Positions 17,388 to 26,956 of a stretch of 64,000 nt of DNA are shown piece after piece. The stretch is from Dokdonia sp. Lineage in GTDB: Bacteria > Bacteroidota > Bacteroidia > Flavobacteriales > Flavobacteriaceae. The notes below the pieces were generated by a model, which made no database searches, was not told the DNA's origin, and was given only the letters and a program-made list of their open reading frames with translations. Numbering within the stretch: the stretch's first letter is position 1; each line of letters starts with the position of its first letter. The stretch covers positions 205,301 to 269,300 of the forward strand of contig JAHDIF010000002.1 of assembly GCA_020630915.1 (NCBI GenBank). The letters run 5' to 3'. The translations under genes were made by a program, and so were the position numbers.

Positions 17388-19925
17388 ATGGCTGCAGGAG
17401 AAAAACTGATCCCGATCAATATTGAAGATGAAATGAAATCAGCCTACATCGATTACTCGATGTCGGTCATTGTGTCACGTGCCTTGCCAGACGTTCGTGA
17501 TGGTATGAAACCAGTACATAGACGTGTGTTGTATGGAATGCATGAACTGGGCATACGGGCAAGTGGTGCTCATAAAAAGAGTGCTAGAATTGTAGGAGAA
17601 GTATTAGGTAAATATCATCCGCATGGGGATACTTCAGTATACGATGCAATGGTACGTATGGCGCAAGAATGGAGTTTACGTTATATGCTTATTGATGGGC
17701 AAGGTAACTTTGGATCTGTAGATGGAGATAGTCCTGCTGCAATGCGCTATACAGAAGCACGTATGCGCAAGATATCTGAAGATATGATGGCAGATATCGA
17801 AAAAGATACGGTAGATCATCAATTAAACTTTGACGATACGCTTAAAGAACCTACCGTACTTCCTACCAGAGTACCTGGATTATTGATAAACGGAGCTTCT
17901 GGTATTGCGGTAGGTATGGCTACAAATATGCCTCCTCATAACTTATCTGAGGTGGTAGATGGTATTGCTGCTTACATAGACAATAATGATATTGAGATAG
18001 ACGAATTAATGGAGCATGTAAAAGCTCCAGATTTTCCTACAGGAGGAACTATCTATGGGTATGATGGAGTGCGTGAGGCATTTAAAACAGGTCGTGGTCG
18101 TATTGTGATGCGAGCAAAAGCTGAGTTTGAAGAAATAAAAGGCAGAGAATGTATAATCGTAACTGAGATTCCTTATCAAGTCAATAAAGCCGATATGATT
18201 AAGAAAACGGCAGATATGATTAATGATAAGAAGATCGAAGGAATATCTGCCATACGTGATGAGTCTGACCGTAACGGGATGCGCATCGTTTACGTAATTA
18301 AGCGTGACGCGATCCCTAATATTGTACTTAACAAGCTATTTAAGTATACTGCTTTACAATCTTCATTTAGTGTAAATAATATAGCACTTGTAAACGGGAG
18401 ACCAGAAATGTTGAATCTTAAAGATATGATTCATCATTTTGTAGATCACCGTCACGAAGTAGTGGTGAGACGTACAAAATACCTACTTAATAAAGCAGAA
18501 GAGCGTGCTCATATTTTAGAAGGTCTTATCATAGCTTCAGATAATATTGATGAGGTTATAGCCATCATACGAGCAAGCGCAAATGCAGATGAGGCACGAG
18601 CAAACCTTATAGATCGCTTTAAACTCTCAGAAATCCAAGCGAAGGCTATCGTAGAGATGCGTTTGCGCCAGTTAACAGGTCTAGAACAAGATAAGTTGCG
18701 AGGTGAGTATGAAGATATTATGAAAACTATAGATGATTTAAAGGACATTCTTGCTAATAAAGAACGTCGTATGTCAATCATTAAGGAAGAGCTTTTAGAA
18801 GTAAAAGCAAAATATGGAGATGAGCGCCGCTCTGTTATAGAATATGCAGGTGGTGATGTAAGTATTACAGATCTTATTCCAGATAAGAAAGTAGTGATTA
18901 CCATTTCGCACGCGGGTTACATAAAGAGAACATCTCTTACAGAGTATAAGACTCAAAATAGAGGAGGCGTAGGGCAAAAGGCATCTACCACCCGTAATGA
19001 AGATTTCTTAGAGTATTTATTTGTGGGAACAAACCATCAGTATATGTTATTCTTTACGCAAAAAGGAAAATGTTTCTGGATGCGTGTCTTTGAAATCCCA
19101 GAAGGAAGTAAAACTTCTAAAGGACGAGCAATTCAAAACCTTATTAATATTGAACAAGATGATAAGGTAAAAGCATTTGTATGTACCAATGACCTAAAAG
19201 ACGAAGATTATATTAATAGCCAGTACATCATTATGGCTACTAAGAAAGGTCAAGTTAAGAAAACGAGTCTTGAGCAATACTCACGTCCTAGAACCAATGG
19301 GATTAATGCCATTACTATTAAGGAAGGTGACGAGCTGCTATCTGCAAAGCTTACAAATGGCGAGAGTCAGGTCATGCTGGCTGTTAAGTCTGGTAAGGCG
19401 ATACGCTTTGAAGAAAGTAAGACTAGGCCTATGGGAAGAAACGCATCAGGTGTTCGTGGCATAACTCTTGCAAATGATCAAGATGAAGTCGTAGGAATGG
19501 TATCTGTAAATGACGCAGAGAGTAATATTCTTGTAGTTTCGGAAAAAGGATATGGAAAACGAAGTAGTCTTGAAGATTATAGAATTACCAATCGTGGAGG
19601 AAAAGGAGTAAAAACCATTTCTGTAACAGAAAAAACTGGAGAACTTGTTTCTATCAAGAACGTGACAGATGCAGATGATCTTATGATTATCAATAAATCT
19701 GGAATTGCAATACGAATGGAAGTAGCAGATCTGAGAGTTATGGGAAGAGCCACACAAGGAGTAAAACTTATTAATCTTAAAGGAAATGATTCTATAGCTG
19801 CTGTCGCGAAAGTAAAACACGACGAAGATGAAATAGAAGATGAAACAGATGGAGTAGAAGGTGAAGCTGCTCTAAATAACGAAAATCAAACCTCAGAAAA
19901 GCCCTCTTCCAACGAAGAGGAATAA
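17388..19925 (+). CDS. gyrA: DNA gyrase subunit A
   Basis: The 845-residue type IIA topoisomerase subunit introduces negative supercoils with GyrB. The catalytic tyrosine is Tyr121 in [10 protein letters not shown]. The quinolone-determining region reads [13 protein letters not shown], with Thr82 and Asp86 at the positions of E. coli Ser83 and Asp87. The C-terminal pinwheel repeats carry NRGG blocks (TQNRGGVG and TNRGGKG), one of which probably serves as the GyrA box that separates it from ParC. The tail is acidic (about the last 40 residues). The TPR protein gene follows after 63 bp with its own likely promoter. Confidence 0.97.
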   Translation: MAAGEKLIPINIEDEMKSAYIDYSMSVIVSRALPDVRDGMKPVHRRVLYGMHELGIRASGAHKKSARIVGEVLGKYHPHGDTSVYDAMVRMAQEWSLRYMLIDGQGNFGSVDGDSPAAMRYTEARMRKISEDMMADIEKDTVDHQLNFDDTLKEPTVLPTRVPGLLINGASGIAVGMATNMPPHNLSEVVDGIAAYIDNNDIEIDELMEHVKAPDFPTGGTIYGYDGVREAFKTGRGRIVMRAKAEFEEIKGRECIIVTEIPYQVNKADMIKKTADMINDKKIEGISAIRDESDRNGMRIVYVIKRDAIPNIVLNKLFKYTALQSSFSVNNIALVNGRPEMLNLKDMIHHFVDHRHEVVVRRTKYLLNKAEERAHILEGLIIASDNIDEVIAIIRASANADEARANLIDRFKLSEIQAKAIVEMRLRQLTGLEQDKLRGEYEDIMKTIDDLKDILANKERRMSIIKEELLEVKAKYGDERRSVIEYAGGDVSITDLIPDKKVVITISHAGYIKRTSLTEYKTQNRGGVGQKASTTRNEDFLEYLFVGTNHQYMLFFTQKGKCFWMRVFEIPEGSKTSKGRAIQNLINIEQDDKVKAFVCTNDLKDEDYINSQYIIMATKKGQVKKTSLEQYSRPRTNGINAITIKEGDELLSAKLTNGESQVMLAVKSGKAIRFEESKTRPMGRNASGVRGITLANDQDEVVGMVSVNDAESNILVVSEKGYGKRSSLEDYRITNRGGKGVKTISVTEKTGELVSIKNVTDADDLMIINKSGIAIRMEVADLRVMGRATQGVKLINLKGNDSIAAVAKVKHDEDEIEDETDGVEGEAALNNENQTSEKPSSNEEE

Positions 19926-19954
19926 GACAAAAAGGGGTTTGAAATAAATTTAAG

Positions 19955-19962
19955 TAATTTTG
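19955..19962 (+). promoter_or_regulatory. Possible -7 box (TAATTTTG) of the TPR protein gene
   Basis: TAATTTTG fits the Bacteroidota TAnnTTTG consensus 27 bp before the ATG at 19989. A good -33 TTG at the usual distance is lacking, so support is partial. The box lies inside an 8-bp inverted repeat (AAGGGGTT ... AACCCCTT) spanning about 19932-19972 that could be a gyrA terminator or an operator. Confidence 0.4.
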
Positions 19963-19988
19963 TAACCCCTTAATATTAAAACAATACA

Positions 19989-21245
19989 ATGAAAACAAGA
20001 ATCTTAGTAATAACAGCACTAGTATTTGCAACAATGACTTTTGCTCAGAAGAAAGAAGTAAAAGCTCTTGAAAAATCGATAAAATCAGGAAGTTATGGAG
20101 AGGCAAAAGGCCTCGTAGGAGCCGCAGAAGCTCTTATGTCTGGTATGGATGGCAAGACAAAAGAAAAGTTTTTACTATTAAAAGCGCAAGCGTATTTAGG
20201 AGTAGACAATAAAAACTTTGACGATTTAAAGAAAGCCGCAGAAGCGTTTGATATGCTCAAAGACACTAAATATGCTACAGAAGGCGAAACAGGAAAAGCA
20301 AATGCAGTAGCAGCGATGGTAAATACTGCAGTAGAGGATCAAAATAGTAATAAGTACGAAGAGGCTGGTAAAAAGTTAGAAGAGGCGTACCAATATAGTG
20401 GAGACAATAAAGATTACTTATTCTTTGCAGCCTCTAATTATCTTAACGCAAAAAAATACGACAAGGCAGGAAGCATATTTGAGAACCTGTTAGAGAGTGG
20501 TTATAGCGGTCAGCGAGAATTATTTTATGCAGTAGATGCAGCAACTGGAGAAAAGAAAGAATTTTCCAGTAAGCAAGAAAGAGACTTTTCTGTATTATCT
20601 AAAGCATATATCAAGCCTACCAAAGAATTAAGTGAATCTAGAGAAGCTACAATTACTAATTATCTTATCGCTATCTATTCTTTAAATGGAAGTAATGAGA
20701 AAGCTTTGACGCTTTTAGATAAGGCCATTGCAAATAATCCTAATGATTCTAAATTGTTAGTGTCTAAGGCAAATACGTATCTTAAAATGGATAATATGGA
20801 GATGTATAAAAATACTATTTCTAAAGTATTAGAAATGGATCCTAACAATGCAGAGTTACAATATAACTTAGGAGTAAGCGAGGATCAATTAGGAAATAAA
20901 GAAAATGCAAGAAAGTATTATCAAAAAGCTATAGACTTAGATCCTAAATATGCAGCCGCATACAATAATATCGCAGCGCTTATTTTAAGTAACGACCAAA
21001 GGTTAATGGACGAGATGAATAGCCTGGGCACTTCTAATGCAGATTATGATCGCTACGATGCTTTAAAAGCCCAGCGTCAAGGTTTGTATAGAGAAGCAAT
21101 GCCCTATTTAGAAAAAGCACTTGCGGCAAAGCCAGATTACTTGGGTGTAGCAAAAACTTTGTACAATATATATCAGCAATTAGGAGAAAGTTCCAAGGCA
21201 GATGAGGTGAAGGCTAAAATTGATGCATTAGAACAAGGAAAATAA
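19989..21245 (+). CDS. Secreted tetratricopeptide-repeat protein
   Basis: The 418-residue protein has a signal peptide (MKTRILVITALVFATMTFAQ) and then helical repeats. Clear TPR units are at about 285-350 (LEMDPNNAELQYNLGVSEDQLG, then YYQKAIDLDPKYAAAYNNIA) with further units towards both ends. It has no lipobox, so it is likely periplasmic, where it could act as a scaffold for protein-protein contacts. Function is not deducible. A strong terminator follows 21 bp after the stop. Confidence 0.9.
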   Translation: MKTRILVITALVFATMTFAQKKEVKALEKSIKSGSYGEAKGLVGAAEALMSGMDGKTKEKFLLLKAQAYLGVDNKNFDDLKKAAEAFDMLKDTKYATEGETGKANAVAAMVNTAVEDQNSNKYEEAGKKLEEAYQYSGDNKDYLFFAASNYLNAKKYDKAGSIFENLLESGYSGQRELFYAVDAATGEKKEFSSKQERDFSVLSKAYIKPTKELSESREATITNYLIAIYSLNGSNEKALTLLDKAIANNPNDSKLLVSKANTYLKMDNMEMYKNTISKVLEMDPNNAELQYNLGVSEDQLGNKENARKYYQKAIDLDPKYAAAYNNIAALILSNDQRLMDEMNSLGTSNADYDRYDALKAQRQGLYREAMPYLEKALAAKPDYLGVAKTLYNIYQQLGESSKADEVKAKIDALEQGK

Positions 21246-21266
21246 TACTGTATTGTACGGTATATT

Positions 21267-21296
21267 AAAAAAGCAATCCGAAAGGATTGCTTTTTT
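21267..21296 (+). terminator. Rho-independent terminator of the TPR protein gene
   Basis: The arms AAGCAATCC and GGATTGCTT enclose a GAAA tetraloop and are flanked by A- and T-runs (TTTTTT on the plus strand). It lies 21 bp after the TPR gene stop. A T-run on the minus strand is also present, but no minus-strand gene ends here. Confidence 0.9.
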
Positions 21297-21393
21297 ATTT
21301 TTATGCTTTATCACTGAGCTATTCCTGCAGGGTTTTAATCTCTGGTGCGCTTTAACGCTTTGCTCTACCATTGATGGTGAATCTCACAAATTC

Positions 21394-21407
21394 GCTTTCG
21401 CGAAAGC
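21394..21407. repeat. Iterated palindrome (3' of LRR lipoprotein)
   Basis: Extends to 22 bp (21390-21411). It ends 2 bp before the lipoprotein stop codon on the minus strand. Confidence 0.95.
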
Positions 21408-21413
21408 GAATAG

Positions 21414-22085
21414 TTATGTACAATCAAGCTCGTAGCTAGTAGTATCATCTTTTACCCAATTTACTGGTATATCTCCTAGTTGATCTTCATTTACCTGTAT
21501 ACAGTTGAGGTTTGTATCTGTTGTTTCTAGGGTAAATAACTCAACGTTTGTTGATACATCAAGCGCACTTATGGGGTTTCCTTTAATATCTAGAATCTGT
21601 AAATTAAGATTAGAACCCACATTTATTTCTTGTATATCATTATTGATAAAACTTAATTTTTCTAAAACTGATAGATTGCTAACATCTATAGTTGTAACAT
21701 TATTATTATCAAAATATAAAAATTTGAGCAAGGTGTTTTGCGATATATCTAAGGAGGTAAGATTTGTATTTTGGAGCCATAGATTATCCAGATTAGGAAA
21801 ATCTTCTATTCCTGTTAAATCTGTAATGTTAAGGTCATCGAGAATTAAGTTAGTCACTATTAAGAGATTCTCTGTTACTACCTCTCCATCTACGACATCG
21901 TCTAAATTATTATTTACTAAAAACTGTTCAAAAACAGGATCTGGTATGGTAGTTTTTGCAACGTTGTCAGCTACCATATCTTCTTCTTCCGCTATGTTAG
22001 TTGTAGGTGTTGTGTCATCGTCTGAAGAGCACGAAAAATAAAATTGACAAACAATAAGAAGGACTAAAAGAGCATATGTTTTCAT
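21414..22085 (-). CDS. Leucine-rich-repeat lipoprotein
   Basis: I choose the ATG giving MKTYALLVLLIV; the upstream TTG would add seven residues before a normal signal peptide. The lipobox is YFSC-SS, followed by an acidic DDDTTP linker. Residues about 60-210 hold short leucine-rich repeats of the Bacteroidota type (LTSLDISQNTLLKFLYFDNN, TTIDVSNLSVLEKLSF), ending in a cysteine-flanked cap (LNCIQV ... ELDCT). It is predicted to sit on the outer membrane as a binding protein; the partner is unknown. Confidence 0.88.
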   Translation of the reverse strand: MKTYALLVLLIVCQFYFSCSSDDDTTPTTNIAEEEDMVADNVAKTTIPDPVFEQFLVNNNLDDVVDGEVVTENLLIVTNLILDDLNITDLTGIEDFPNLDNLWLQNTNLTSLDISQNTLLKFLYFDNNNVTTIDVSNLSVLEKLSFINNDIQEINVGSNLNLQILDIKGNPISALDVSTNVELFTLETTDTNLNCIQVNEDQLGDIPVNWVKDDTTSYELDCT

Positions 22086-22158
22086 AACTATATATTTATA
22101 ATTCAATATATAGAATATGATTAATTGTTTAACTTATTTTATTTAAAGTTTAACAAAT

Positions 22159-22617
22159 TTATTTTTCTAATCGCCAGAAAATGAATGGAATTGTTACTTC
22201 TTCATTGGATACTTGTGCCGTAAGGGTATTGTCAAAATAGGAGTATTCTATTTTTGTAGGAAAGTCGTGTTTTGGGTTTTCTGCTCTCAAGCGGTTGTTT
22301 GTAATATTGGTAACCTTAAAGGGGACGGTATCCTCATTGGGTCCCGATATTTCTAGAGTCCATGTACTATCTTTCTTATAAAGGTACATTCTTTCTTGAA
22401 AAGTTGTGTCCTTCTTTTTAATGCTATAGCCGTGACCTTTATACTCCGTATTACTTACAATTTGCCAGTGTTCTTTTGTAATAACGCCATCCTTGGTATT
22501 AGTACGTTCCCAGTCTCCTAATAAGAAATCCAACTCTGATGTGAGTATAGGGGCTTCCTCTGGCTTATTACAAGAAATAACAAGTAGTAAAGTGATTAGC
22601 GTCAGAATAGATTTCAT
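22159..22617 (-). CDS. Lipoprotein, DUF6265-like
   Basis: The 152-residue protein has a short signal peptide with lipobox LVISC. A small beta-rich domain follows, with LLGDWERTNTKDG ... EHWQIVSNTEYKGHGY ... MYLYKKDSTWTLEI ... AENPKHDFPTKIEY. The GxW and N-x-x-HDFP blocks are those of DUF6265/lipocalin-like proteins. No enzymatic residues are evident. It is 54 bp downstream of the plug-domain gene on the same strand and may share its transcript. Confidence 0.85.
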   Translation of the reverse strand: MKSILTLITLLLVISCNKPEEAPILTSELDFLLGDWERTNTKDGVITKEHWQIVSNTEYKGHGYSIKKKDTTFQERMYLYKKDSTWTLEISGPNEDTVPFKVTNITNNRLRAENPKHDFPTKIEYSYFDNTLTAQVSNEEVTIPFIFWRLEK

Positions 22618-22671
22618 GGCAACCCAATATACACTTTTATAGTTAACGCATAAAATGCCTTGTTGCCCTTT

Positions 22672-25092
22672 CTATAATACAATTTTTGTTTCTCCTTGTT
22701 CACCGGTGAGTGTAACGGCAGAAACATTGCTTTGAAATTTTTTATTGCCCTCTATTTTCGGGAGTTTTATGGTGGCTTCTCCTTTTCTGTCAGTTTTAAT
22801 TGAAGTATCCCAAACTAGTAAGGGCTCTTTTTTTCTATCTCTTTTAGAGAGTGAGCCTATGTAGTCTTGAAAAGAAACTTCTGATTCATAACCTCTAACG
22901 GTAATGGCTCCTTCCTTTCTTGCTATAGTTTCATATTCTGAACCATTTCTAGTGTAAATAACGATAACGCCTCCTGCACCTCTAGACCCAAAAATAGCAG
23001 CATCTGAATTCATTAAAACTTCTATGCGCTCTATATCTGAAGGGCTCACCATAGAGATCACATCTGCCAGTCCAGTGGTTCTGGCTGTTCCAGAAACTAA
23101 GCCTGTGGCACCATTACCACCTGCCCCTGATGACAAAGCAGAAAAAGATCCAAAGGACTGTGGTTGTGATAATGGTATGCCATCAATAACAAAAAGAATG
23201 CTACCTGTTGCACTGGGGATGGTTACCGTTGGGTTAATAGGGTCCATAAAAACATTTACACCTGCTATTTGCGACAGTAGGGCTGCCATTTCTTTGGGTC
23301 TATCAGGATCTTGAAATCTTACCCTACTTGGAGGGACTTCAATTCCATAAATAGGAGGGTTTATTTTTTTTCTTTTAGCTTTTCTACCAGAAATTTGGAC
23401 TTCATCTAGTATCATAGATTCTTTATCAAATTTAAAAGACCTTGGCTCTTTTTTAAGTATCTCTTTTTCGGTGTTATTTTTTGTTAGTGATAAGGTGCTA
23501 TTAATTGCAGTAGTAACGAGTGTTTTGGACGCTATTATATCTATCTCCGTCCTTTCTAGTTTTTCAAACCTAACTAACCGCTCTTTAGTATCTTTACCTT
23601 CAGTTCTAAATATAATATCTGTATTTCCTTCAATTTCTAAGTTTTTGAGTGCGAGAATCCCGTAATCATCACTTACTAATTCACGTATAAAAGGTTGTTT
23701 TCCAGAAATACTCATTACTTGAATGGGAGTATTTCTTAGTATCTCATTTTCTAGGTTAAAAACCCTTCCTGTAAATTCTAATGAATGCTGGATATCATAT
23801 ATAGGATTAAAGCTTTGATTGGCGGGGATATTTGTGTCGTAATATGAAGCCAAAAGTTCTAGATCTTTTATAAAGAAGTTCTTTTTTTGATTAGTAGGGG
23901 TATCATTTAGATCTGTATTCGTGAAAACACTATCTTCCTCTTGAATAAATGCACTTAGGCTGATATTTGATACCATAGGATTCTCGTAGTGATCTGTCAC
24001 TTTAATACTGTGACCATCTTCTGAGTTCTTATTTTGAGTGTATAAAGAAATAACAAGTGCATTCTTATCTATCCATAACGGCCGAGAGGCTTCTATTTCT
24101 CCATTATCATTTACAATTCTTAACTCTAGAATTCCACTAGGTATCTTAGTTTTATCTAGATCAATATCTACAAATAGCTTGGTGCTAAATCGAAGGTTTT
24201 GGGTAAATTGTAAAATACCATTGCTATACCCTTGTAGCACAGGCGCGCTTGTACGCGAGTTTTTTGCAGCAACTACTCTAATGTTTGTTGTATATGGGTC
24301 CAAATTATTTACATTTAACGTAATCCCATTATCAGCAACTTCTGGCAAGTCTAGACGCTCTTGGTTATGCAAGACCACTGAGTACTTTGTTCCATAAGAA
24401 GGAGTTAAAAATGCCATGCCTATGGAATTTGTATAATTTTGAAGCTTAGCCACTACATTATTTTTATTATCTATAATGGCACCCCAATTTTTATTATCAT
24501 TATTTTCAAAACTAGATGACCGTACCACAACTTTATTCTCTACTCCTTCTATAAGTGTTCCGCCTTCAACATTTACCAGTGTTTTGCCATTGTGTTGAGA
24601 AGGAAAATTATTCATACTTGTATTGTATGCAAGAGGTTGCCTTGCATAGGTAGAACGAGGGAAATTTTGCATCCACTGGGTGTAAGCTTCTATATAATAA
24701 TGACCTTTTTTGACTTCCTTAGGTATCTGTAAGGCACTAATAACTTTTCCTTCTATAATTTTATGGTATTGAATTGTAATAGTATTCCCATCGGTATCTA
24801 CAAGAGCTACGTTTAATACTTTGCTAGCACCTTGATCGCCACTTACATTATGCTGTAAGAGATTTGCTTTAAATAGAATTTTGTTGTTTTCAGTTTCACT
24901 TGTGGCTGTATGTAAAACAACACTTTCTTGATATGACAGTGAGTTCTTATTTTGAGATGTTGCCGTCTTTATCAATGCACATAAAAAAAGAACAATCATA
25001 CTAATTGTTCTTCTATATCTCAACTCCGTGACAGACATAATAAAGTTACCTTTTTCCATCGTTTTTTTATAAAGGTAAGCTAGGAATTTCAT
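22672..25092 (-). CDS. Large secreted protein with TonB-receptor plug but no barrel
   Basis: In this 806-residue protein, the N-terminal two thirds are beta-sandwich domains resembling MG/A2M-type modules (GHYYIEAYTQWMQNFP, GTLIEGVENKVVVRSSSF). A TonB-dependent receptor plug follows at about 585-715 (LLSQIAGVNV, ILFVIDGIP, IERIEVLMNSDAAIFGSRGAGGVIVIYT). It then ends within about 95 residues with a sandwich-like WDTSIKTDRKGEATI, with no barrel and no intact terminal strand. The N-terminus has a long leader before the hydrophobic segment; one of the internal ATGs may be the start. Related plug-only proteins occur in Flavobacteriia. Function is unknown. Confidence 0.85.
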   Translation of the reverse strand: MKFLAYLYKKTMEKGNFIMSVTELRYRRTISMIVLFLCALIKTATSQNKNSLSYQESVVLHTATSETENNKILFKANLLQHNVSGDQGASKVLNVALVDTDGNTITIQYHKIIEGKVISALQIPKEVKKGHYYIEAYTQWMQNFPRSTYARQPLAYNTSMNNFPSQHNGKTLVNVEGGTLIEGVENKVVVRSSSFENNDNKNWGAIIDNKNNVVAKLQNYTNSIGMAFLTPSYGTKYSVVLHNQERLDLPEVADNGITLNVNNLDPYTTNIRVVAAKNSRTSAPVLQGYSNGILQFTQNLRFSTKLFVDIDLDKTKIPSGILELRIVNDNGEIEASRPLWIDKNALVISLYTQNKNSEDGHSIKVTDHYENPMVSNISLSAFIQEEDSVFTNTDLNDTPTNQKKNFFIKDLELLASYYDTNIPANQSFNPIYDIQHSLEFTGRVFNLENEILRNTPIQVMSISGKQPFIRELVSDDYGILALKNLEIEGNTDIIFRTEGKDTKERLVRFEKLERTEIDIIASKTLVTTAINSTLSLTKNNTEKEILKKEPRSFKFDKESMILDEVQISGRKAKRKKINPPIYGIEVPPSRVRFQDPDRPKEMAALLSQIAGVNVFMDPINPTVTIPSATGSILFVIDGIPLSQPQSFGSFSALSSGAGGNGATGLVSGTARTTGLADVISMVSPSDIERIEVLMNSDAAIFGSRGAGGVIVIYTRNGSEYETIARKEGAITVRGYESEVSFQDYIGSLSKRDRKKEPLLVWDTSIKTDRKGEATIKLPKIEGNKKFQSNVSAVTLTGEQGETKIVL

Positions 25093-25153
25093 TAAGATAA
25101 GGGTGTTATCATAACTTTAACGGTCTGTAAATAAATTATTTCAGAAGGCTTAT

Positions 25154-25188
25154 GCTTTCGCGAACCTGCCTGAAAGCAGACAGGAGCG
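25154..25188. repeat. Nested hairpin element copy 1 in an iterated-palindrome context
   Basis: GCTTTCGCGAA (25154-25164) is followed by CCTGCCTGAAAGCAGACAGG (25165-25184) and AGCG. The inner hairpin matches the 46-kb copy except in the loop. The left half of the iterated palindrome is joined directly to it. Confidence 0.85.
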
Positions 25189-25212
25189 TACATAAAACAC
25201 TCTTAAATAGTA

Positions 25213-25974
25213 CTACATCAATTTTCTAACCCCTATAAAAACAAAGATCATCACCGAGTATCCTATAAAGAACGGAATTATAAATTCTTTAAGTCCAAAT
25301 ACAAGGAATATACTAATGAATAATAGCTGAAACCCAAGTCCAAAGGTAGAAAGTCCTGTCATTAGGAATTTTGGAAAATTTTTATGCTTTGAAGCAAAAG
25401 GGTCAAGGCGGTAGATTATATGATCAAAAATCCCGTAGCAAAAGGTGTAAAGTGTAAATAAAATTGTGACATTTTGTTGTTTTTCTCCAGGGAACGCTTT
25501 AGGAACTCCTTTTTCTACAATACGGCTCGTGGTATCCCCTTCGTGAAGATTACGTAAGATCACATAATAATAATTGTAAAGAGTTCCTTGCAATTGCAAA
25601 CCTATAAACGCCAAAAGGACCCAATACCACTGTGTATGGGTTATGAGTCCAACCGTAATAAGTATGCAAAGGTTTAATAGAATGTCTGCAACAGAGTCTA
25701 AATACCTTCCTGTGTACGAAGGTGTGTTTTTAACTCTTGCAAGCTCCCCGTCTGCGGCGTCAAGTATAGATTTTAGAATTAAGAAAAAACTAGCAATCCA
25801 AAAATATTGATAGTACATAGCAACAATAGCAATACCTCCCGAAATTATAAACCATAGTGTCACCTGTATAGGTGTGACCGAGGTGTCTTTTAAGACATTT
25901 GCAATAGCTTTTGCAATGGGCCTACCATAGTCAGATAGGTCTATAAATTTATGAGCTTCAGGTAATTTAGACAC
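25213..25974 (-). CDS. CDP-alcohol phosphatidyltransferase family protein
   Basis: The 253-residue integral membrane enzyme carries the complete signature D72-x-x-D75-G-x-x-A79-R80-x8-G89-x3-D93-x3-D97, in DAADGELARVKNTPSYTG and YLDSVAD. These residues bind the metal and CDP-linked lipid, and the enzyme transfers a phosphatidyl or related group to an alcohol. About six hydrophobic segments follow the family plan. The acceptor alcohol (inositol, glycerol phosphate or other) cannot be told from sequence. It stands alone, with gaps of over 100 bp on both sides. Confidence 0.93.
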   Translation of the reverse strand: MSKLPEAHKFIDLSDYGRPIAKAIANVLKDTSVTPIQVTLWFIISGGIAIVAMYYQYFWIASFFLILKSILDAADGELARVKNTPSYTGRYLDSVADILLNLCILITVGLITHTQWYWVLLAFIGLQLQGTLYNYYYVILRNLHEGDTTSRIVEKGVPKAFPGEKQQNVTILFTLYTFCYGIFDHIIYRLDPFASKHKNFPKFLMTGLSTFGLGFQLLFISIFLVFGLKEFIIPFFIGYSVMIFVFIGVRKLM

Positions 25975-26115
25975 GTTTTATTCCATTTGGAGCATTTTTA
26001 AAGAGCCTAATACGTAGGATTAAAACAGCACAATATTATTGTAAATCACTAAAGTAATGACATTCATTCAAGTGACCTAAATGATCTGCATAAAACAAGC
26101 TCTATCTACAATTTA

Positions 26116-26466
26116 TTACTCAGCATACTTTTCAAAAGTAATATCTGCAAGAGCCTTTTTTGTACTATCTACAAATAAAATAGCACCTTTTAATAATGTA
26201 AATTTTTGAGTGTCTCCCGCATTTATTTGAGTAGATGTGCTTTTACCTTTTTCATCTTTAACACGTACAGAAAAAGCTGTTTCTCCTATATTTTTTACAA
26301 TGGCTATGCTATCAGATCCATAATAAGGATTAATAGCTCCATCTTGACCCGCTCCCTTACCAGTTATACACATACTTTGATCAGGCTCAAAAGTAAACTC
26401 CGTTTTAGTTTGAGAAAAGCACAATGATGTTGTGATCATTAAAAAAGTACATACAATCTGTTTCAT
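26116..26466 (-). CDS. Small secreted hypothetical protein
   Basis: The 116-residue protein has a signal peptide (MKQIVCTFLMITTSLCFSQ) and a short beta-rich body (TEFTFEPDQSMCITGKGAGQDG, then IGETAFSVRVKDEKGKS). I recognise no family. There is no lipobox and no T9SS tail. It is probably periplasmic. Confidence 0.8.
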   Translation of the reverse strand: MKQIVCTFLMITTSLCFSQTKTEFTFEPDQSMCITGKGAGQDGAINPYYGSDSIAIVKNIGETAFSVRVKDEKGKSTSTQINAGDTQKFTLLKGAILFVDSTKKALADITFEKYAE

Positions 26467-26532
26467 AGTTCAATTTTTGAACTCAAAAATACTTTTAATT
26501 ACGAGTGTATTGCGTTAAGGTTTTCAAAATAT

Positions 26533-26943
26533 TCAGGCTCTTGGTGTCATTTCAAACTCCATTCTGTCTTTAGAAGGATACAGTGTGATGAGATACACGA
26601 CTAAAAGGATACCTAAAATTATAAAGTCAGGCTTTAAAAATAGAAGCATAAAAGCAGCACCTTCTACTATAGCCCATCTCAAAATACACGCTGTTTGATA
26701 CGTGGCAAGATTCTTATCAACAGATTCTTTTGTGTTCATTTCTTTGACTTTATTTTTATAAAGAAAACTACTCAAGAATAACGCTACGATCGGGATTGCA
26801 AGGTATATCAAAGAATCCGTGTATATATTTGGTAAGGATAGGTTTTTTAGGTTGGTAATATTTCCAATAAAAACGTAAGCAAGTGTTAAACCTAAGCATA
26901 ACGCTATATGAATAATCTTAAGAGGCGTAATTTTTTGCGTCAT
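26533..26943 (-). CDS. Small membrane protein, four predicted helices
   Basis: The 136-residue protein has hydrophobic segments at about 9-26, 44-60, 84-102 and 106-122, separated by short charged loops (KNKVKEMNTKESVDKN). It is 13 bp downstream of the PLP-enzyme gene on the same strand. No domain is recognised; a role connected with that enzyme is only suggested by spacing. Confidence 0.8.
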   Translation of the reverse strand: MTQKITPLKIIHIALCLGLTLAYVFIGNITNLKNLSLPNIYTDSLIYLAIPIVALFLSSFLYKNKVKEMNTKESVDKNLATYQTACILRWAIVEGAAFMLLFLKPDFIILGILLVVYLITLYPSKDRMEFEMTPRA

Positions 26944-26956
26944 AATGATTTGGCTT

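Noticed and set aside
21505..22041. 178-residue plus-strand ORF opposite the LRR lipoprotein
   Set aside because: It is a shadow of the leucine-rich repeats, rich in Ser/Leu/Val, with no start context.
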